Shown here: positions 43,375 to 54,671 of the stretch, one piece after another
How positions within the stretch are numbered: position 1 is the stretch's first letter
Layout of the letters: each line of letters begins with the position of its first letter
Assembly: GCA_016934715.1 (NCBI GenBank)
Contig: JAFGSI010000038.1
Location: forward strand, 1-64,000
Source: Anaerolineales bacterium
GTDB taxonomy: Bacteria > Chloroflexota > Anaerolineae > Anaerolineales > Villigracilaceae
Direction: 5' to 3'
DNA length: 64,000 bases
Notes under the pieces: model-generated
The model's database searches: none
The model's input: the letters and a program-made list of their open reading frames with translations, nothing else
Told to the model about the DNA's origin: nothing
Position numbers and translations under genes: made by a program

Positions 43375-44523
43375 TCAGCGGCGGTTGCGCAGGAAGGTCG
43401 GGATGTCCAGATCCTCGGTGTTGAAGGTCTGAGTCTGGAACTCGCCGTTCAGGGTATGGCTGGTCTGCGCTTCCACGCTGACGGTCTCTTCCTGGCGGAT
43501 GCTCGGACGGATCTCGGCGGCGATTGGGCGCACCGTCGGCCGGACCTGGGCGACGCGCCGCGGCAGGCCGGAGCGTTCGAACCCGGTGGCGATGACTGTG
43601 ACCCGGATCATATCGCCCATTTCGGCGTCGATGACCGCCCCGAAGATCATGTTGACGTCGGGGTGGGCGGTCTCGCGGATGATCGCTGCCGCCTGGTTGA
43701 CCTCGAAGAGGGTCAGGCTGGGACCGCCGGTCACATTGAACAGGACGCCGCGCGCCCCGTCGATGGTGATATCGAGCAGCTGGCTGGAGATGGCCTGCTC
43801 AGCGGCCAGGCGGGCGCGATCGTCGCCCTCGGCCCGGCCGACAGCCATCAGCGCGGCCCCGCCTTCGCCCATGATCGTCCTGACGTCGGCGAAATCCAGG
43901 TTGATCAAGCCGGGGACGGTGATCAGCTCGGAGATCCCGGCAATGCCCTGGCGCAGGACCTCGTCGGCCACCTTGAAGGCATCCTGCAGGCTGGAGCGTT
44001 TGTCGACGATCTGCAGCAGGCGGTCGTTGGGGATGACGATCAGTGTGTCGGCCTGTTCTTTGAGTTTGGACATGCCGTCCTCGCAGGACTGCATCCGGCG
44101 GCTGCCTTCGAAGGTGAAGGGCCGGGTGACCACGCCGATGGTCAGGGCCCCGCATTCGCGGGCGATCTGGGCCACGATCGGGGCTGCGCCGGTGCCGGTC
44201 CCGCCGCCCAGACCGGCGGTCACGAAGACCATGTCCGACCCCTTGAGCACGGTGTACAGTTCCTCGGCCGACTCTTCGGCCGACTTCTCTCCGATCTCCG
44301 GTTTACCTCCGGCGCCCAGACCGCGGGTCAGCTTGTTGCCGATGCGCACCCGGGTGGAAGCCCGGGAAAGCAGCAGCGCCTGGGCATCCGTGTTGACGGC
44401 GACGAACTCGACGCCCTGGATGCCCTCTTCGATCATCCGGTTGACGGCGTTGCAACCGCCGCCGCCAACGCCGACGACCTTGATGTGGGCAAAACTTTCG
44501 GTCTGCATTTTCTTGGTATCCAT
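43375..44523 (-). CDS. ftsZ: Cell division protein FtsZ
   Basis: 382 aa tubulin homologue. GTP-binding [11 protein letters not shown]-terminal [14 protein letters not shown] and the T7 loop [11 protein letters not shown] are intact. The C-terminal conserved peptide [12 protein letters not shown], which binds FtsA and other partners, is present. It polymerises into the Z ring. Last gene of the dcw cluster; AGGAGG lies upstream of ATG. Confidence 0.97.
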   Translation of the reverse strand: MDTKKMQTESFAHIKVVGVGGGGCNAVNRMIEEGIQGVEFVAVNTDAQALLLSRASTRVRIGNKLTRGLGAGGKPEIGEKSAEESAEELYTVLKGSDMVFVTAGLGGGTGTGAAPIVAQIARECGALTIGVVTRPFTFEGSRRMQSCEDGMSKLKEQADTLIVIPNDRLLQIVDKRSSLQDAFKVADEVLRQGIAGISELITVPGLINLDFADVRTIMGEGGAALMAVGRAEGDDRARLAAEQAISSQLLDITIDGARGVLFNVTGGPSLTLFEVNQAAAIIRETAHPDVNMIFGAVIDAEMGDMIRVTVIATGFERSGLPRRVAQVRPTVRPIAAEIRPSIRQEETVSVEAQTSHTLNGEFQTQTFNTEDLDIPTFLRNRR

Positions 44524-44600
44524 CGTGATCCTCCTGAATGTGTCGTGCAGGTTCGATAATGTGTTCGGACGGACCGGCCGGGGCCGTCGCGGTGAGTTGT

Positions 44601-45839
44601 TCAGGGCAGCAACCTTTTGAGCCAGTTCTTTACGGCCGACAGGTCGAGGCGGCTGTCTTGCTTCGGGCGGCGGTTGCGCGCCCGGTGCCCGGGAGGGGCA
44701 TCTTCTTCCGCCAGGGCGGATGCGTAATGCAGCAGGCCAATGCTGGTCGAGTAGGCCGGCGATTGCAGCGCGTCGACCAGGCCGACCAGGTTCTCCGGCC
44801 GGGCGGTGCGCACCGGCATGCCGAGCACCTGGGCTGCCAGCTGGCGGATGCCTGGCAGGGCGCTCGTGCCGCCGGTCAGGACCATGCCAGCCGGCAGCAG
44901 ACCATCGTATCCCGAGCGCTTGATCTCCTGCAGGGTCAGGGCGAAGATCTCCTCGACCCGGGCCTCAATGATATGGGCCATGTCGTGGCGGCTGAACTCG
45001 ATCGGCCCTTCGGCTCCGAACGATTGCACCTTGAAGGTCTCTTCCGCGCCGACGCCCGACCGGAGGGCATAGCCGTGCTTCTTCTTGATCTCCTCAGCCT
45101 GCGGGATCGGCAGGCGCAGGCCGTGGGCGATGTCGTTGGTGACGTGGTTGCCGCCCACCGCCAGGACCATCGTGTGCCAGACGTGGCCCTCGACATACAG
45201 GGCCAGATCGGTCGTCCCGCCGCCGATATCGCAGACCGCCACGCCTTGCTGGCGCTCGGTCTCTCTCAGGACCACCTCGCCGGAGGCCAGCGGGTTGAGC
45301 ACGAACTGGATCACTTCCACGCCCGCTTCTCCGACCGACTGGCGCAGGTTCTCGACAGTGGCCTGGGCGGCGGTGATGATGTGGGCCTCGACCTCCAGCC
45401 GGTAGCCGTGCATCCCGACCGGCTGCTGGATGCCGTCCTGGCCGTCGACGCTGAAGCCGCGCTCGACGATGTGGATGATCTCGCGGTTGTGCGGGATGGC
45501 GACTGCCCGGGCGGCGTCCAGGGCCCGGGCGATGTCGACCTCGTCGATCGTATCGCCCGAGACCGCGGCCACGCCGCGGCTGTTGATCGAGGAGACATGC
45601 GCCCCGGCCAGGCTGACCACCGCCCCGGTGATTTCCACGCCCGAGGTCTGCTCGGCCTTGCGCACCGAGCGGGTGATGACCTGGGAGGCAGCCTTCAGGT
45701 CGACGATCACGCCCTTGCGGATGCCTTCCGACGGCTCGATGCCCACACCCAGGATGCGGATGCGTTCAGCCTCGACCCGCCCGACCAGGGTGCAGACTTT
45801 GGTGGTACCTACGTCGATTCCAACAACAATATCGTCCAT
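44601..45839 (-). CDS. ftsA: Cell division protein FtsA
   Basis: 412 aa actin-fold ATPase. [16 protein letters not shown] (phosphate 1), [16 protein letters not shown] (phosphate 2) and [12 protein letters not shown] (adenosine) are present. The SHS2/1C domain is seen as [12 protein letters not shown]. The C-terminus [16 protein letters not shown] is an amphipathic helix for membrane binding. It tethers FtsZ. The gene starts 2 bp after ftsQ ends. Confidence 0.96.
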   Translation of the reverse strand: MDDIVVGIDVGTTKVCTLVGRVEAERIRILGVGIEPSEGIRKGVIVDLKAASQVITRSVRKAEQTSGVEITGAVVSLAGAHVSSINSRGVAAVSGDTIDEVDIARALDAARAVAIPHNREIIHIVERGFSVDGQDGIQQPVGMHGYRLEVEAHIITAAQATVENLRQSVGEAGVEVIQFVLNPLASGEVVLRETERQQGVAVCDIGGGTTDLALYVEGHVWHTMVLAVGGNHVTNDIAHGLRLPIPQAEEIKKKHGYALRSGVGAEETFKVQSFGAEGPIEFSRHDMAHIIEARVEEIFALTLQEIKRSGYDGLLPAGMVLTGGTSALPGIRQLAAQVLGMPVRTARPENLVGLVDALQSPAYSTSIGLLHYASALAEEDAPPGHRARNRRPKQDSRLDLSAVKNWLKRLLP

Positions 45840-45841
45840 GG

Positions 45842-46864
45842 CTACTTGTAGAAGGGGGCGTCCAGATATTCCATGCTGATCAGCGTGGGTTGGATGCCGC
45901 CAGAGGTAAGGGCGTCGACGATGGCCTGATAGGCCACCAGTTTCATCGGGATCTCATCCGTGTTCTGACCGAAATAGACGAACCAGCCGCGCGGGTCCTG
46001 CCAGCCCAGGCCGTACTGCGGGTCGTAGAGCATCTGCGTGCCAGCCGGGACGTAGAGAGCCAGGTCGAGCATCACCCGGACCATCTCCGGGGCCAGGTAA
46101 GGCCGGGCATGGGCGGGGGTGTCGATCGGCACCGCCACCGTCGGCGGGGTCCCGCCCGCATGGATCGTCACCAGGCCCTCGACCGTGCCGCGCGGCGGGA
46201 AGGCCACCCCGGTGGTGTCGATCCAGGTCAGGGCTCCGTCCTGGTACCAGGCGATGACCGGGGTCCGCTCGGCGAGCACCACCACGATCTTGTTGGGGAA
46301 GCCGATGTGTACTTCGGCGCTGGCCAGGTCGGGGTAGGAGGCTCGCAGGGCGGCCTCGGCCTGGGCCGGGACTGCTTCGAAGACCGGCCGTCCGGCCAGG
46401 CGGATGGCGGCGTTGACCTCGGGCGCCCCCAGGCGCTGGTTGCCGATGATCTCGGCCTCCCCGAGCGTGAAAGAGGCCGAGGTCCACAGCGTGTAGAGCA
46501 CGAAGGCCAGCAGGGCGGTCAGGGCTGCCGAGACCCAGCGCGGGCTGAACCTGGGCAGGCTGATGCCGGGGGCGCGCACATCGGCCTGGCCGAGCGTGAA
46601 GGCGATATCGAAACGCTGGCCCTTTTGCCTGGCCTGGCTTTTCGGTTGGGCCTGGCGCGGCTTGTGGCTCCTGGGCGGCTTCCTGTAGACCGGCTCCAGG
46701 TTCTGGTCCATGCGGCGGGAGCGCGGCTCGCCTGGCAGGGAAACGGTCTCCGGCCGGTAGGCGGTCCTGGAACGGGTCTCCGGGCGGCGCCTGGCGCCCT
46801 CGGGGCCCTTCTGGTGCGGGTTGCGAACGAAGCGATTGCCCTTGGACTGCGTCTTTGTGCTCAT
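45842..46864 (-). CDS. ftsQ: Cell division protein FtsQ/DivIB
   Basis: 340 aa. A long basic cytoplasmic N-terminus (residues 1-108), one membrane helix (about 113-135), the POTRA domain (about 138-208; FTLGEAEIIGNQRLGAPEV) and a FtsQ beta domain. It links FtsA/FtsW/FtsI steps through FtsL. The cytoplasmic part is longer than in E. coli (about 25 aa). The ATG overlaps the ddl stop (ATGA). Confidence 0.87.
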   Translation of the reverse strand: MSTKTQSKGNRFVRNPHQKGPEGARRRPETRSRTAYRPETVSLPGEPRSRRMDQNLEPVYRKPPRSHKPRQAQPKSQARQKGQRFDIAFTLGQADVRAPGISLPRFSPRWVSAALTALLAFVLYTLWTSASFTLGEAEIIGNQRLGAPEVNAAIRLAGRPVFEAVPAQAEAALRASYPDLASAEVHIGFPNKIVVVLAERTPVIAWYQDGALTWIDTTGVAFPPRGTVEGLVTIHAGGTPPTVAVPIDTPAHARPYLAPEMVRVMLDLALYVPAGTQMLYDPQYGLGWQDPRGWFVYFGQNTDEIPMKLVAYQAIVDALTSGGIQPTLISMEYLDAPFYK

Positions 46865-47963
46865 GATGTACTCCGAAAGCGGCGTTCGGTGCGGTCGCGC
46901 TCGGCCTTGCGTTCCAGGGCCAGGGTGATCAGGCGTTCGACCAGCTGCGGATAGGCCAGCCCGCTGGCCTCCCACAGCTTGGGGTACATGCTGATGCTGG
47001 TGAAGCCCGGGATGGTGTTGACCTCGTTCAGGTAGATCCGGCCGGTTTCCTTCTCGAGGAAGAAATCCACCCGGGCCATCCCGGCGCAGTCGATCGCCTG
47101 GAAGGCCTTCACGGCGGTGGCCCGGATCTCGGCGGAGGTCTCCGGGGGCAGGGGCGCCGGGATCAGCAGGCCGGAGGTCCCATCGACGTACTTCGACTCA
47201 TAGGAGTAGAACTCGCGACTGGGCACGACTTCGCCCGGTACGGAGGCCTGCGGCTCGTCGTTGCCGAGCACGCTGACCTCGATCTCGCGTGCCTCGACGC
47301 CGCGCTCGACCAGCACCCGCCGGTCGTAGGCGGCGGCTTCCAGCAGGCCCTCGCCCAGGTCGGCCCGGCTGTTGCACTTGGTGATCCCGACCGACGAGCC
47401 CAGATTGGCCGGCTTGATGAACAGCGGGTAGGGGCCGACCGCCTCAGACCGCTTTTGGACGGCCGGCATGTCCCGTTCGATCTCGCTGCGCAAGACGATG
47501 GCCGCCTCGACGACCGGGATGCCGTGGGCGCGCATCACGTCCTTGAACACGCCCTTGTCCATCCCGACCGCAGAGCCGGTCACCCCGGCGCCGACGTAAG
47601 CCACATCGGCCATCTCGAGCAGGCCCTGCAGGGTGCCGTCCTCGCCAAAGGTTCCGTGCAGCACCGGGAAGACCACGTCGATGGCGGCCAGCAGGCCCGG
47701 GGTCCCGTCCTGCAGGCTGTACAGGCCGGGGCGGGACGGGTCTGGCAGGATCGTACAGGGGGTCAGGCGGGTGCTCTCGCCCTGCTCCAGGGCTTCGCGG
47801 GCCTCCGCTCCGGTCAGCCAGGCGCCTTCGTGGGTAATGCCGACCTGGTGGACCTCGTAGCGGGCCGGGTCGAGCACGGACAGCAGCGAGCGGGCCGAGG
47901 CTAGCGAGACCTCGTGCTCACCCGATCTGCCACCGAAGAGGACGACCACGCGCATTTTCTCCA

Positions 47964-47964
<1 letters not shown>
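46861..47964 (-). CDS. ddl: D-alanine--D-alanine ligase
   Basis: 367 aa ATP-grasp ligase. FGGRSGEHEVSLASARSLL at the N-terminus, KPANLGSSVGITKC in the ATP site, and RVDFFLEKETGRIYLNEVNTIPGFT at the C-terminus. It makes the D-Ala-D-Ala terminus added by MurF. The insert GPYPLFIKPANLGSS is typical of the larger DdlB/VanA-like class. TAATG coupling with the murB stop sets the start at 47964; the frame is open upstream inside murB. Confidence 0.94.
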
Positions 47965-48881
<917 letters not shown>

Positions 48882-48900
48882 CGGGCCTCGGGAAGCCGGT

Positions 48901-49095
48901 CTACATGTAGCCGCTCTGGTTGTCTTCTTCCTTCAGGAACCCGATCAATTTGGTGACGGCTTCACGCGTCTCACGGCCGGGTCTGCGGATCGGGTGGCGG
49001 CTTTTCGGATCGGGGGAGGGGATCTCGCCCAGAACCATCTTGATCGGCGGCAGGGCCATCACTTCAGCCTTGTACACGTGCTTCTTTTCTGCCAT
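48901..49095 (-). CDS. Small conserved-looking protein inside the dcw cluster
   Basis: 64 aa, beginning MAEKKHVYKAEVMALPPI, Pro- and charge-rich, no membrane helix. It has a good GAGGAAA site and sits between murC (8 bp) and murB (19 bp) with no gap for another gene. That spacing argues that it is translated. I recognise no family; it may be a lineage-specific division accessory. Confidence 0.6.
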   Translation of the reverse strand: MAEKKHVYKAEVMALPPIKMVLGEIPSPDPKSRHPIRRPGRETREAVTKLIGFLKEEDNQSGYM

Positions 49096-49102
49096 CTTTT
49101 CC

Positions 49103-50485
49103 TCACTTTCCTTTCAACTGGTCGAGCACCTGGGTGCTGACCTGGTCAGCATCTCCGGCGGAGAGCACCAGCAGGACGTCGCCGGGATGGAGATGGTCAT
49201 TCAGATAATTGCTCACCGCCCTCAGGTCGGGGATGAACTGGACCGGCGGGCCCTGGATGGCCTCGGCGGCGCTGCGGGAGGAGAAATCCTGTTTGGCCTC
49301 CCGGGCGGCGTAGATCTCGGTGACGATGACCTGGTCGGCGTCGCCAAAGGCGGTCACGAACTCGTCGAACAGGGTCTGGGTGCGCGAGTAGGTGTGCGGC
49401 TGCCAGACGACCCACAGGCGGCGGCCCGGATAGCGGGCCCGGGCGGCCGAGAGGGTGGCCTGGATCTCGGTCGGGTGGTGGGCGTAGTCGTCGACCACGG
49501 TCACCCCGCCGACCTCGCCCCGGATCTCGAACCGGCGCCCGGTGCCCTGGAACGCCCCCAGTGCCCGGGCGGCTTCTTCGAGCGGCAGGCCGAGCAGGCC
49601 GGCGACCGTCAGGGCGGCCAGGGCGTTGCGTACGTTGTGCAGCCCGGGCACCTGCAGGTCGACGACCGCCGACTTGCCGATCACGTTGGCGCTGAAGGTG
49701 AAGCCGCCCTGGTCGTTGGATAGCAGCATGGTGGCGTAGGTGTCCAGTTTCTGCGGGCAGTCTTTGGCCTTGGGCCGCAGGCCGTAGGCCAGCAGGTTCT
49801 TGCCCAGGTCGTGGGCCTCGGCCAGCAGGGTGCAGGCCCCGGGGTCGTCGGCGCAGGCGATCAGGATGCCGTCCTCGGGCAGCCGGCGGACGAATTCCAG
49901 GAAGGCGGCATGGAAGTCGGCCGGGGTGGGGTAGCAGTCGGGGTGGTCGTGCTCGATGTTGGTGACCACTTCGATGACCGGCTTGAGGCCCAGGAACATG
50001 TGATCGTACTCGTCGGCCTCGATGACGAAGAAGTCGCCCTCGCCGGCCCGGGCGTTGACGCCCAGGTTGGTCAGCACCCCGCCGATGATAAAGGTCGGGT
50101 CGACCTTCAGATCGCTCAGCATCCAGGCGATCATCGCCGTGGTGGTGGTCTTGCCGTGCGTGCCGGCCACGGCGATGCCGGTCCGGCCGGTCATCAGTTC
50201 GCCGAGGAACTCGGCCCGCTTGAGGACCGGGATCCCGGCGGAGCGGGCGGCGACCACCTCGGGGTTGTCGTCGGGGATGGCCGATGAGCGCACCACTGCT
50301 TCGGCCTGGCCGAGGTTCTCCATGCGGTGTCCGATCGCGATCGTCGCCCCGGCCGCTGCCAGGTCTCGCGTGAAGGGGGACTCCTGGCAGTCTGAGCCGC
50401 TCACCACGTATCCCAGTTCGAGCAGGACACGGGCGATGGCCGACAGGCCGGTTCCGCCGATTCCGATCAGGTGGACGCGCTTCAT
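49103..50485 (-). CDS. murC: UDP-N-acetylmuramate--L-alanine ligase
   Basis: 460 aa Mur ligase. Rossmann start VHLIGIGGTGLSAIARVL, P-loop VAGTHGKTTTTAMIAW, EADEYDHMF, and VTNIEHDHPD in the central domain; the C-terminal domain has VVDDYAHHPTEI. It adds the first L-Ala to UDP-MurNAc. The order cvpA-murC-murB in transcription is compact. Confidence 0.96.
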   Translation of the reverse strand: MKRVHLIGIGGTGLSAIARVLLELGYVVSGSDCQESPFTRDLAAAGATIAIGHRMENLGQAEAVVRSSAIPDDNPEVVAARSAGIPVLKRAEFLGELMTGRTGIAVAGTHGKTTTTAMIAWMLSDLKVDPTFIIGGVLTNLGVNARAGEGDFFVIEADEYDHMFLGLKPVIEVVTNIEHDHPDCYPTPADFHAAFLEFVRRLPEDGILIACADDPGACTLLAEAHDLGKNLLAYGLRPKAKDCPQKLDTYATMLLSNDQGGFTFSANVIGKSAVVDLQVPGLHNVRNALAALTVAGLLGLPLEEAARALGAFQGTGRRFEIRGEVGGVTVVDDYAHHPTEIQATLSAARARYPGRRLWVVWQPHTYSRTQTLFDEFVTAFGDADQVIVTEIYAAREAKQDFSSRSAAEAIQGPPVQFIPDLRAVSNYLNDHLHPGDVLLVLSAGDADQVSTQVLDQLKGK

Positions 50486-50501
50486 GGATCTCTCGAATCT
50501 C

Positions 50502-51032
50502 CTAGATGAACACCACGATCACGAAGATGAAGGCCAGGACGACGGCAAAGTAAATCGCCGGGACGCCCAGCACGCGAGGCGGCAGGTACTGGACCAACTT
50601 GAGGGCTGCGTCGCCCATCGGGGTCCCGGCGATCGGGGCGCTGATCAGTGCAAAGGGGTACTGGGCTTCGTTCATGTAGAACCAGAGGGAGCCAGCAATC
50701 AGGTAGCCGTTCAGGGCACCCAGGAAGATGCCCAGCAGGGTGTCCTGCAGTTTCTCGCGCGTCAGCTTGGAGGCGAAGCGCGGGATGTTGGGGGTCTGGT
50801 ACCCGAAGAAGACCAGCACGATGATGATGATGGTCCGCAGCCAGAAGAGCGCCGGGCTGTTGGCCGGGATGGTGTCGCGTACGAACGAGACGTAGCGTTC
50901 GATCAGGTTGGTGAAGGTCAGAGCCAGGATGACGCTGAACGAGACCAGGAGCTCGCGTGCCCAGCCGCGCATGGCGCCGATCACCCCGAACAGGACGACG
51001 TACATCCAGAAGACGAAATTCAGGCTTATCAC
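50502..51032 (-). CDS. CvpA-like membrane protein
   Basis: 176 aa, GTG start at 51032 with GAGGAG upstream. Four hydrophobic segments, ending with VLAFIFVIVVFI, and the CvpA-like opening NFVFWMYVVLFGVIGAMRGWARELLV. CvpA proteins affect colicin V secretion and envelope stability; in this place the protein may support envelope synthesis. It is squeezed between murG and murC, an uncommon dcw member. Confidence 0.65.
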   Translation of the reverse strand: MISLNFVFWMYVVLFGVIGAMRGWARELLVSFSVILALTFTNLIERYVSFVRDTIPANSPALFWLRTIIIIVLVFFGYQTPNIPRFASKLTREKLQDTLLGIFLGALNGYLIAGSLWFYMNEAQYPFALISAPIAGTPMGDAALKLVQYLPPRVLGVPAIYFAVVLAFIFVIVVFI

Positions 51033-51037
51033 GGGTC

Positions 51038-52126
51038 TTAGCTCCTCTTTTCGGCCAGGGCCAGGATCTCCTGGCCGATGTCCTGGGCGGCCTCGGGGTG
51101 GGCCAGTTGGCGCATGGCGCTGCGCATCGAGTCCAGCCTGGCCGGATCCTGCAGGATCGCCCGGATGGTCGGCAGCAGGGTGCCACCCAGGTCCTGGTCG
51201 GCGATGGTCACAGCGGCTTCGCGATGGGTCAGGTAATCGGCGTTGACCTTCTGGTAGCGCCAGGCATACGGGTAGGGCACCAGGACCGCCGGCAGGCCGA
51301 AGAGCGGGTACTCGCCCAGGGCCGAAGCCCCGCCGCGTGAGACCGCCAAGTCGGCCGCCGCCAGGACGGCGCCCATCTCCTCGTGCAGGTATGGGAAGAC
51401 GAAGTACCGTCGCGCCTGGGTCTCGTTGAGGTCCCTGGTCCGCGCTTCCACCTCCGGCCAGTCCAGTTCGCCGGTGATGTGGACGACCTGGGTCAGCTCC
51501 AGCAGTTCGGGCAGGACGTCCAGAACGGCGTGGTTGATCGAGCGGGCGCCCTTTGAGCCGCCGGTGACGAGCAGAACGGGGAGCTCCTCGGCCAGGCCGA
51601 TCGCCTGGCGGCCGTTGGCCCGCGTCCAGCCGGTCAGCTGGCGGCGCACCGGGTAACCGGTCACGGCCAGGCGCTCGGGGCGGCGGAAGTAGCTGGTCGA
51701 CTCCTCGACCGTCAGGCAGATCCGGCTGGCGAAGCGGGCCAGGGTCTTGAGCGCCAGCCCGGGTTCGATATCGGGCACATACAGCACGCTCGGCACCCGC
51801 CTGCCGGCCAGGGCCATCGGTACGGCCACGTAGCCGCCGGTAAAGAGCAGCACATCGGGCTGGAAGTCGTCCAGGACGCGCCGGGCGGCAAACACCCCGC
51901 GCAGCAGCCGCCACAGGTTACCCGGCAGCCTGTGCAGGCCGACGCCGTGCAGCCCTGCGGCGGGGATGGCTTTAAACGGCACGCCAGCCCGCTCGACGAG
52001 CCGGGCTTCCATGCCGTCTTCGCCCCCCACCCACAGGGTTTCGGCCTTATCGGTCAGAGATTGCAGGACGGCGAGAGCGGGATTGACCCCGCCGCCGGTC
52101 CCGCCGGCGCAGATCAACAGACGCAC
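51038..52126 (-). CDS. murG: UDP-GlcNAc--lipid I GlcNAc transferase MurG
   Basis: 362 aa GT28 enzyme. The first glycine loop reads CAGGTGGGVNPALAV; most MurG have GGTGGH here, so the usual His is replaced by Gly. The second domain has VTGGSKGARSIN and SRGGASALGEYPLFGLPAVLVPYPYA. It makes lipid II at the membrane face. The GTG start at 52126 has GGAGG and lies inside ftsW, an 80-bp overlap. Confidence 0.92.
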   Translation of the reverse strand: MRLLICAGGTGGGVNPALAVLQSLTDKAETLWVGGEDGMEARLVERAGVPFKAIPAAGLHGVGLHRLPGNLWRLLRGVFAARRVLDDFQPDVLLFTGGYVAVPMALAGRRVPSVLYVPDIEPGLALKTLARFASRICLTVEESTSYFRRPERLAVTGYPVRRQLTGWTRANGRQAIGLAEELPVLLVTGGSKGARSINHAVLDVLPELLELTQVVHITGELDWPEVEARTRDLNETQARRYFVFPYLHEEMGAVLAAADLAVSRGGASALGEYPLFGLPAVLVPYPYAWRYQKVNADYLTHREAAVTIADQDLGGTLLPTIRAILQDPARLDSMRSAMRQLAHPEAAQDIGQEILALAEKRS

Positions 52127-53312
52127 TGGATTTCCTCCGTTCGTCGCTGGCCAGGGCAGGACGCTGCCCCGCCTGGCGGGAAACGCTGAGCAGAATTCCG
52201 ATGGCTGCCAGCGATGAGATCAAGCTCGAACCGCCGGCGCTGATGAAAGGCAGGGCGTTGCCGGCAAAGGGCAGCAGCCCGACCATGACGGACATGTTGA
52301 TGGTCGCATCGATGACGATCCAGAAGGTGGCGCCGCCGGCCAACAACGCCCCCAGCATGTCGGGGGCCCGGGCGGCGATCTTCAGGCCGCGCCACAGCAG
52401 CAATCCGTAAAGGCAGATCAGCATCAACGCGCCCATCAGGCCCATCTCCTCGACCACCACGGCGAAGATGCTGTCCGTGGGAGGTACGGGCAGACCGGTC
52501 AGTTTGGTGCTGGCGCGTCCCAGGCCGACCCCGAACCAGCCGCCGCGAATGATCGCTTCCAGGGAGCGGCGGACCTGGTAGTCCGAACTCAACGGGTCCT
52601 TCAACCCGGCCAGGTAGGAGACCAGCCGAACCCGTCCGGTGGTGCTGAACTGGACCACGAGCCAGCCGGCGGCCAGGGCCACGATCATGAACAGGACCAT
52701 CTGGCGCAGGTCACCACCCGCCAGGAAGAACAGCATCCCGCCCAGAAGGAAGATGGTGATCGTGGCACTCAGGTCGGGCTGGATGTAGATCAGGCCGCCG
52801 ACCGCGCCCAGGATCACCGCCAGCGGGATCAGGCCCAACTGGGCATCGTGCAGGTGCTCGCGTTTTGCGTACAACCAGACCGACAGGTAGATGATCGTCG
52901 CCAGCTTGGCCAACTCCGAAGGCTGGACCGATCCGCCGAAGAACGTGCGCACCGCCCCCAGCCGGACCTCGTTGTTGATCAGCACGCCGATCAGCAGGAG
53001 CATGGACACGGCCATCATCGGGATGGCCAGCCGCTGCCAGAGGTGGTAATCGATGCGGGCCAGCGCGACGGCCACCAGCGTGCCGATCACGATCCAGGCC
53101 AGCTGCTTGTTGAACATGTAGCCCGGCTCTCCGTAGACCAGCAGCGAGAAATCCGCACTGGCGGAGAAGAGCATCAGCAAGCCGAAGACACCCAGGGCGA
53201 TGATCACCAGCACCAGGGGGATATCCAGGCCGGCCGGAGCCTCCTGGCGGGAGATGCGGGGCGCCGCCGTGTCGGGGCGGGAGGGGCGGTTTACGAAAGA
53301 GTTGATACCCAT
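52047..53312 (-). CDS. ftsW: Septal glycosyltransferase FtsW (SEDS family)
   Basis: 421 aa, about ten membrane helices; SEDS motifs GSVQPSELAKL, LSATITIFLLGGMLF, RRSLEAIIRGGWFGVGLG, FAVVVEEMGLMGAL and GNALPFISAGGSSLISSLAAIG. It polymerises lipid II with the FtsI transpeptidase. A basic tail of about 30 residues runs over the start of murG. Its start lies inside murD (22 bp overlap). Confidence 0.95.
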   Translation of the reverse strand: MGINSFVNRPSRPDTAAPRISRQEAPAGLDIPLVLVIIALGVFGLLMLFSASADFSLLVYGEPGYMFNKQLAWIVIGTLVAVALARIDYHLWQRLAIPMMAVSMLLLIGVLINNEVRLGAVRTFFGGSVQPSELAKLATIIYLSVWLYAKREHLHDAQLGLIPLAVILGAVGGLIYIQPDLSATITIFLLGGMLFFLAGGDLRQMVLFMIVALAAGWLVVQFSTTGRVRLVSYLAGLKDPLSSDYQVRRSLEAIIRGGWFGVGLGRASTKLTGLPVPPTDSIFAVVVEEMGLMGALMLICLYGLLLWRGLKIAARAPDMLGALLAGGATFWIVIDATINMSVMVGLLPFAGNALPFISAGGSSLISSLAAIGILLSVSRQAGQRPALASDERRKSSASVDLRRRDRRRGQSRSRRPAISDR

Positions 53313-54667
53313 TTACAGTAAGCCTCTCCACGTTCTTCGAAGTCGGAGAATTGATCAAAGGATGTGCCGCCTGGCGAGAGCAGGACCACATCACCGGGCT
53401 GGGCGACGCGGGCCGCGGCCTGGACGGCTTCTTCCAGACCCGGGCAGCGTTCCAGCGACTGCGGGCCGGGACCGGAGGCCTGTTTCAGGGCGGCCTCGAT
53501 CTTCCCGGCCGCCTCGCCGAACAGGACCACGTGGTCCACCTGCCGGCTGACCAGTTCGGCCAGCTCCCCCCAGGGCAGATCCTTATCGCGCCCGCCGAGC
53601 AGCAGGATGATCGGTTCGCTGAACGAGCGGATGGCTGCGCTGGTCCGTTCGGGGGCGGTGGCGATCGAGTCGTTGTACCAGGTCACGCCGTGCAGGCTGC
53701 GCACGTATTCCAGACGGTGGGCCACGCCGTTGAAGCCCTCCACCCCGGCCTGGACGGCCCTGGCCGGCAAGCCGGCGGCACAGGCGATGGCGCAGGCCGC
53801 CAGGACGTTCAACTGGTTGTGCGCGCCGCGCAACCGGATGATCTCCAGCGGCAACAGGACGCTTTCCTGGTCCTCGGCCTGCAGGAGGATCTGGCCGTCA
53901 CGGACGAAGGTCCCCTGGCTGCCGGAGGGCAGGGGGGCCAGGCCAAAGGAGAACAACCGCCCGTGCACCTGTTCGCGCAGTCCCCAGGCGACCGGGTCGT
54001 CGTGTCCCAGGATGGCCGTGTCGCCTTCTGCCTGGAATTCGATCAGACGGGCCTTGGCGGCGGTGTAGGCCTCCATCGTCCCGTGGCGGTCGAGGTGGTT
54101 GGGCGTGATGTTCAGGATGGCGGCCACCTGAGGGGAGCGGGTCATCTGTTCCAGCTGGAAACTGGAGATCTCCAGCACGGCCAGGGCGTTGGTCGGCATT
54201 TCGTCCACGTAGTTGAGCAACGGGTCGCCGATGTTCCCGCCCACGTAGGCCTTGCGGCCCCGGGCGGCCTTGGCGATCCGCCCGACCAGGGTGGTGGTGG
54301 TTGTCTTGCCGGCCGAGCCAGTGATCCCGATCGTCTGGCAGGGGACGGCCTCCAGGAAGAGCTGGGTGTCGTTGGTCAGCGGGATGCCGCTTTGCTGCGC
54401 TGCGACCACCAGCGACAGGGTCAGTGGAATGCCGCCTGAGATGCAGAGCACATCGGTCTCGCCGAGCAGGTCGAGCGGGTGGTCGCCGAGCACCCAGCGG
54501 ACGGGCAGGCCGGCCAGGGCGGCCTGGGCGGCGACCATCTCCGCGGGCAGGCGGCGGTCGTTGATCGTCACGATCGCTCCGTGCCGCGCCAGCCAGCGCG
54601 CCGCCGCCTGTCCCTGGCGGGCGCCTCCGAGAATGGTCACGCGTTTGGCGTCCCAATGCATCATCAT
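53291..54667 (-). CDS. murD: UDP-N-acetylmuramoylalanine--D-glutamate ligase
   Basis: 458 aa. N-terminal Rossmann ILGGARQGQAAARWLARHG, P-loop ITGSAGKTTTTTLVG, NITPNHLDRHGTMEAY, and C-terminal YNDSIATAPERTSAAIRSF. It adds D-Glu to UDP-MurNAc-L-Ala. Transcribed between mraY and ftsW. Confidence 0.96.
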   Translation of the reverse strand: MMMHWDAKRVTILGGARQGQAAARWLARHGAIVTINDRRLPAEMVAAQAALAGLPVRWVLGDHPLDLLGETDVLCISGGIPLTLSLVVAAQQSGIPLTNDTQLFLEAVPCQTIGITGSAGKTTTTTLVGRIAKAARGRKAYVGGNIGDPLLNYVDEMPTNALAVLEISSFQLEQMTRSPQVAAILNITPNHLDRHGTMEAYTAAKARLIEFQAEGDTAILGHDDPVAWGLREQVHGRLFSFGLAPLPSGSQGTFVRDGQILLQAEDQESVLLPLEIIRLRGAHNQLNVLAACAIACAAGLPARAVQAGVEGFNGVAHRLEYVRSLHGVTWYNDSIATAPERTSAAIRSFSEPIILLLGGRDKDLPWGELAELVSRQVDHVVLFGEAAGKIEAALKQASGPGPQSLERCPGLEEAVQAAARVAQPGDVVLLSPGGTSFDQFSDFEERGEAYCKWVSTLS

Positions 54668-54671
54668 GGTC

